From NCBI GenBank assembly GCA_018260755.1, contig JAGTWP010000055.1, forward strand, positions 1-8,768: a DNA stretch of 8,768 bases, given 5' to 3'. A program made the position numbers and the translations under genes. The notes under the pieces are model-generated. The model worked only from the letters and a program-made list of their open reading frames with translations. It had not been told where the DNA came from and ran no database searches. Positions 6,033-8,768 of this stretch are shown piece by piece. Position 1 is the first letter of the stretch. The number at the start of each line of letters is the position of its first letter. The stretch is from Candidatus Altarchaeum sp. GTDB taxonomy: Archaea; Altiarchaeota; Altiarchaeia; Altiarchaeales; Altiarchaeaceae.

Positions 6033-7412
6033 CTATCTCTTTTTCACAACCGCACTTTCCGCATCAATTCGGACATCCTTTAACAAAATTTTTGTATAAC
6101 TTACTGACGGAAACGGAACATCCAAAAATATATCCGGAAGTTCTGTTTCTTCCTCCTTTTCTTTCTCTGCTTCCTCCCACCTCTTTACTATCGGATGCTC
6201 CTTCTCTTTTAAAAAATTTTTCAGCTCATCAAGGTTATGGACATCCTTTTCTGTCGGAATTTTATCAGCTAATTCCGGTGGTATTGCCTCCTTTATTCTT
6301 TCCTTTAAAGTCGAAGGAAGCCAGACCATTCTGTTCCACCCTCCGTCCGCCGAAAGAAATTTTCTTGAATAAAACCACTGAATACCTATTCCAAGAAAGC
6401 CCTCTATTTGCTGTCCTCCTCCAGCCTGCGCTGCTAATTGTGAGAATTTCATTCCGTTAGGGGATGCACCGTTAAAATTTCTATCAACCACACCTATTCC
6501 GTCAACCTCCGGAATGTAAAAACCAATTGATTCAAAACACCCGCAACTTGTATGCACGGACTCAAACATAGTATATAAGGCAACCTGCTGAAATTTTCCG
6601 TTAGAATACTTTTGAACCGCTGCATTTGATCCTGTCCATATTCCTTTTACAGCATCTAAACATTCTCCTTTCGGAATCGGAAAATTTGCTCCTTCTGGAT
6701 CAATCTTTGCCGCTGCTCTTGCATCAAGCCAGGAAATTGCACCACACAGTGAAATTCTTTCTGGAGAAATAATACAAACATGCCCCGGCGCAAAGGACTG
6801 ACAAAGCGTGCAGCCATAAAATGTATCAATATCTTCATCCTTCATCCCCTTTGTTTTCATATCTCTTGCACTATATACCTCAACCGCCTTTTTGTGAAAC
6901 TCTATAACATCCTGCTCATTTGTAATTAAAGTGCATCGGATTTTTTCTATAAAAGGGAAGTGTTTTTTCAGTAAAGACATGATTACAATTCCGATATGTT
7001 CAAATTTAAGTCCTTTTTCTTTGTCTGCTTTACTTATTCTGCACCATATATCATACCTTTGATTTAAATGCATCATCCCCTGAATGTTATTTATAAAATC
7101 GTGAATTTTTCTCTCAAAAATACCTTCCAAATCAACTTCAACCTTTTCGCCATAAACCTCTACAAATATTCCGAAAGGAATGGTTTCTCCTCCGTTATAT
7201 TCTGGAATATCCTTTCCGATTAATTTAAAACCATTGTTAACAGTAATATCGTCCTTTCCGACAACCCTAATCAATTCAAATTTAAATTTTACTTTAGGTC
7301 CCCCTAATTCCAAAAACATATCAGGACCTCTAATCCTTTCACCTTCATACGAAGGACCCACATCAACCGGAAGTTTCTTTAAGTCCAAATCACAATTTTT
7401 AAATTCATTCAT
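6033..7412 (-). CDS. cdhC: CO dehydrogenase/acetyl-CoA synthase subunit beta (acetyl-CoA synthase, archaeal-length CdhC)
   Basis: 459 residues from the ATG at 7412. The open frame extends to a TTG at 7445, but the added 11 residues lie in repeat DNA and ATG has a TATA-like box at the right distance, so ATG is preferred. CdhC condenses a corrinoid-bound methyl group, CO and CoA to acetyl-CoA at a Ni-Ni-[4Fe-4S] A-cluster. All six ligands are present: Cys201, 204, 213, 223, 290 and 292, in GCTLCQSFAPGHVC, ISLCG and SCGCFES. Their spacing (3, 9, 10, 67, 2) equals that of known acetyl-CoA synthases. Other marks: YEGERIRGPDMFLELGGPK near the N-terminus, GFLGIGIQWF, GGWNRMVWLPSTLKERI, and the family ending KILLKDVRIDAE. 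The N-terminal CO-dehydrogenase-docking domain of bacterial AcsB (about 730 residues) is absent. No other Cdh subunit gene is in the window. An acidic/lysine-rich linker (about 410-425) precedes the C-terminal strand. Confidence 0.95.
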   Translation of the reverse strand: MNEFKNCDLDLKKLPVDVGPSYEGERIRGPDMFLELGGPKVKFKFELIRVVGKDDITVNNGFKLIGKDIPEYNGGETIPFGIFVEVYGEKVEVDLEGIFERKIHDFINNIQGMMHLNQRYDIWCRISKADKEKGLKFEHIGIVIMSLLKKHFPFIEKIRCTLITNEQDVIEFHKKAVEVYSARDMKTKGMKDEDIDTFYGCTLCQSFAPGHVCIISPERISLCGAISWLDARAAAKIDPEGANFPIPKGECLDAVKGIWTGSNAAVQKYSNGKFQQVALYTMFESVHTSCGCFESIGFYIPEVDGIGVVDRNFNGASPNGMKFSQLAAQAGGGQQIEGFLGIGIQWFYSRKFLSADGGWNRMVWLPSTLKERIKEAIPPELADKIPTEKDVHNLDELKNFLKEKEHPIVKRWEEAEKEKEEETELPDIFLDVPFPSVSYTKILLKDVRIDAESAVVKKR

Positions 7413-7429
7413 TTTGGATAAATTTTTTG

Positions 7430-7483
7430 GATAAATTTTAAACAATTAATTAATTAGATAAATTTTAAACAATTAATTAATTA
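7430..7483. repeat. Perfect 27-bp tandem duplication in the cdhC/radical-SAM divergent promoter region
   Basis: Bases 7430-7456 and 7457-7483 are identical. Each unit is GATAAATTTTAAAC followed by AATTAATTAATTA. On the - strand each copy presents TTTAAAATTTATC, a TATA-like element; the copy nearer cdhC is centred about 25 bases before its ATG, fitting a leaderless transcript, and the other lies 27 bases further out. A related partial copy, TTGGATAAATTTT, repeats at 7414-7426 and 7427-7439. The duplication therefore doubles the candidate cdhC promoter element. Confidence 0.85.
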
Positions 7484-7511
7484 AATTTATAATATATAAT
7501 TTTAATAAACC

Positions 7512-7521
7512 ATTATAAAAT
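7512..7521 (+). promoter_or_regulatory. TATA-like box upstream of the radical-SAM gene
   Basis: ATTATAAAAT is centred about 30 bases before the ATG at 7547, implying a start site within a few bases of the start codon, i.e. an almost leaderless mRNA. A second AT-rich element, TTTATAATATATAAT at 7486-7500, lies between the two divergent genes and could serve either strand. Confidence 0.4.
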
Positions 7522-7546
7522 TATAATAATCAACTCAAGAATAAAA

Positions 7547-8293
7547 ATGTCAAAAATAAATTTTGCCGGAATTGTTGACTATTCATCACTTGATTTTCCG
7601 GGGCATGTTTGTGCGGTAATATATCTTTGCGGATGCCCGTACAGATGTCCCTGGTGCCAGAATGCCGATGTTGCACTCTCAAAGTCAGAAACATGCAAAC
7701 CAAAGGAAATTTTCGAAATAATAGAAAATCTAAAGGAAAATTTTATTATTGATAGTGTAACGATTACAGGCGGAGAACCATTAATGCAAAATGAGACTTA
7801 TGAATTATGTCAAAAAATAAAGAGCGAAACAAATTTATTGCTGAAAATTGACCATAACGGATTTTATCCTGAAATATTACAAAATTTTCTACCTTTGCTT
7901 GATTTTGTTAGCGTTGATATAAAGGCACCATTCAATGAAAAATACAAAATATCAACACAAAGAAATGACTGGAAAAATGTTGTTGAGAAAGTTAAAAAGA
8001 CATGTGAAATTTTATCGCTTTGGAACAAAAAAAAGGAAGCAAGAACAACAGCTGTGCCAACCTTGATAGACGAAGACGAGATTGTTGAAATAGCGAAGGC
8101 GATAAATAAATATAAATTTTCCTTTTATACATTAAATGAATTCAGAGCGGAGAGAACGCTTGATGAGAAATTTCAAAGCATAACGCCATATTCTTATGAA
8201 AAGATGCTCAATTTGGGAAAAATAGCAAAGCAACATCTTGATAACATTGATGTCTATGTTGTAACATCAAAAAAAGGAAAGGAAAAAATTTAA
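7547..8293 (+). CDS. Radical SAM glycyl-radical-enzyme activase, NrdG2-like (anaerobic ribonucleotide reductase activating protein type)
   Basis: 248 residues, ATG in the context ATAAAAATG. The N-terminus (FAGIVDYSSLDFPGHVCAVI, 6-25) followed by CGCPYRCPWCQN has the radical-SAM CX3CX2C motif at Cys30, Cys34 and Cys37, which binds the [4Fe-4S] cluster that cleaves S-adenosylmethionine. TITGGEPLM (72-80) is the SAM-binding GGEP motif, and DFVSVDIKAPF and RTTAVPTLIDEDE are typical later strands of the NrdG2/activase group. Such proteins usually place a glycyl radical on a partner, often the class III reductase NrdD. No partner is in this window, so the substrate is unknown; related proteins in archaea are commonly annotated by family only. 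It is short, with no extra ferredoxin domain. It is divergent from cdhC across 134 bases, which could allow joint control. Confidence 0.85.
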   Translation: MSKINFAGIVDYSSLDFPGHVCAVIYLCGCPYRCPWCQNADVALSKSETCKPKEIFEIIENLKENFIIDSVTITGGEPLMQNETYELCQKIKSETNLLLKIDHNGFYPEILQNFLPLLDFVSVDIKAPFNEKYKISTQRNDWKNVVEKVKKTCEILSLWNKKKEARTTAVPTLIDEDEIVEIAKAINKYKFSFYTLNEFRAERTLDEKFQSITPYSYEKMLNLGKIAKQHLDNIDVYVVTSKKGKEKI

Positions 8294-8303
8294 ACAACAA
8301 GAG

Positions 8304-8381
8304 ATGAAAATAAAATTTGTTATACGATATGAGATATATGAAGACTGCAGCATAAAGGAAATTAAAGTTCCAAGAGAATAA
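8304..8381 (+). CDS. Possible 25-residue small ORF, unknown function
   Basis: An ATG 10 bases after the radical-SAM stop opens a 25-codon frame (MKIKFVIRYEIYEDCSIKEI, then KVPRE) ending in TAA. The peptide has a plausible beta-strand-like, charged composition and reads like the start of a small folded protein, but it is too short to assign and has no promoter of its own. It could be a translated small protein, a gene remnant, or chance. The rest of the 8294-8432 gap holds only A-rich sequence. Confidence 0.2.
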   Translation: MKIKFVIRYEIYEDCSIKEIKVPRE

Positions 8382-8387
8382 TCAGAT

Positions 8388-8407
8388 AAAAAGAAAAAAA
8401 TAAAAAA
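8388..8407 (-). terminator. T-rich terminator after the small membrane protein gene
   Basis: On the - strand this reads as a T6, a T7 and a T5 run broken by single A and C bases, about 25 bases past the stop at 8433. It is the strongest T tract in the window and is well placed to end the leftward transcript. Confidence 0.5.
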
Positions 8408-8432
8408 TTTAACCCCTCTATTGCTTAAAAAT

Positions 8433-8729
8433 TTACTTTAAATTTTTGAAAACATAAAATTCCCTATTCTGCACAAAAGCAACTCCGTCAAGCAACGCCC
8501 AAATCCACACTAAAAATGAGACAAAAGACCCTATAACAATAAATACTGTTGTCGTGAAGATATACTCTATGGGGGGAAATATATATGCGATAATTACAAA
8601 GAGCATAGCCATAAAAATACCTGCTATTTGTGTTAGTCCTCTTCTTCTTTCTCCATGTATTATTGTTCCAAGACCTGGTAAAATCACATTCACCACCAAA
8701 CCAATTATGTTTTTTGTATCCTTGTCCAT
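8433..8729 (-). CDS. Small three-helix membrane protein, unknown function
   Basis: 98 residues, ATG in the context TTTAAAATG. Hydrophobic segments lie at about 8-24, 32-51 and 58-80. A positively charged turn, HGERRRG (25-31), separates the first two and suggests that loop is cytoplasmic. The motif NVILPGLGTIIHGERRRG resembles the N..LPGLG....G....G pattern seen in many small TM2-like or otherwise unnamed membrane proteins, and the WIWALLDGVAF end is also common there. No catalytic residues are evident. It is convergent with the radical-SAM gene and has its own TATA-like box and T-rich terminator, so it is probably a single-gene unit. I cannot assign a function. Confidence 0.75.
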   Translation of the reverse strand: MDKDTKNIIGLVVNVILPGLGTIIHGERRRGLTQIAGIFMAMLFVIIAYIFPPIEYIFTTTVFIVIGSFVSFLVWIWALLDGVAFVQNREFYVFKNLK

Positions 8730-8748
8730 TTTAAATTTTCTGCAAACA

Positions 8749-8760
8749 TTTTTTTAAATT
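8749..8760 (-). promoter_or_regulatory. TATA-like element upstream of the small membrane protein gene
   Basis: On the - strand AATTTAAAAAAA is centred about 26 bases before the ATG at 8729, the distance expected for a leaderless archaeal transcript. The region is highly AT-rich, so the match could be chance. Confidence 0.3.
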
Positions 8761-8768
8761 TTTAAATT

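Noticed and set aside
6092-6460. 122-codon frame on the + strand across cdhC
   Set aside because: It lies wholly antisense to the cdhC coding sequence, whose motifs are unambiguous; the frame's composition is that of a shadow.
7441-7500. Replication origin or att site at the AT-rich repeats between cdhC and the radical-SAM gene
   Set aside because: There are only two repeat copies, no origin-recognition-type motifs, no integrase and no tRNA nearby; a divergent promoter explains the AT richness.
8247-8261. The 15-base string TTGATGTCTATGTTG in the radical-SAM gene matches the purL 12-bp repeat
   Set aside because: It encodes the ordinary strand IDVYVV in the same codon style; a shared mobile repeat is not needed to explain it.
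8554-8757. 67-codon + strand frame opposite the small membrane protein
   Set aside because: The - strand frame has clear membrane-helix structure, a TATA-like box and a T-rich terminator; the + strand frame is its antisense shadow.

Overview
The window is AT-rich DNA, most likely from an archaeon with an anaerobic one-carbon (Wood-Ljungdahl type) metabolism. Three things suggest this: (1) the acetyl-CoA synthase gene is the short archaeal-length CdhC form with all six A-cluster cysteines; (2) none of the visible gene starts has a Shine-Dalgarno sequence, and most have a TATA-like box about 25-36 bases upstream, as in archaea with leaderless or short-leader mRNAs; (3) gene ends are followed by T-rich tracts rather than strong hairpins. 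A lineage such as Altiarchaeota would fit, but the sequence alone does not prove it. A bacterium with a short CdhC is the main alternative.

Layout. Bases 1-2602 (+ strand) hold a one-carbon block: the 3' part of metV (cut by the window edge), thyX, a 21-codon ORF that looks like the severed start of a BRO-N/antirepressor-type gene, and metF. Bases 2805-5807 (+) hold a 1000-residue PurS-PurL fusion for purine synthesis, with an in-frame 12-bp triplicate near its N-terminus. Bases 6033-7412 (-) hold cdhC, convergent with purL. A short divergent promoter region carrying a perfect 27-bp tandem duplication separates cdhC from a radical-SAM activase gene at 7547-8293 (+). The right end has a 25-codon ORF of doubtful status and, on the - strand at 8433-8729, a small three-helix membrane protein gene of unknown function. 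No gene-free stretch exceeds 300 bases.

How the genes fit together. MetV and MetF together reduce methylene-tetrahydrofolate to methyl-tetrahydrofolate. CdhC joins a methyl group, CO and CoA into acetyl-CoA. ThyX uses the same methylene-tetrahydrofolate to make dTMP and returns tetrahydrofolate, not dihydrofolate. PurSL belongs to the purine pathway, which can also consume formyl groups from folate. The window therefore reads as a one-carbon/nucleotide neighbourhood in which a bacterial-style folate methyl branch appears to sit next to an archaeal-type acetyl-CoA synthase.

I saw no CRISPR array, intact mobile element, rRNA or tRNA, and no clearly new multi-gene system. The points most worth a second look are the folate/CdhC combination, ThyX lying between the two MetVF subunit genes, the altered ThyX signature motif, and the duplicated promoter-region repeat upstream of cdhC.
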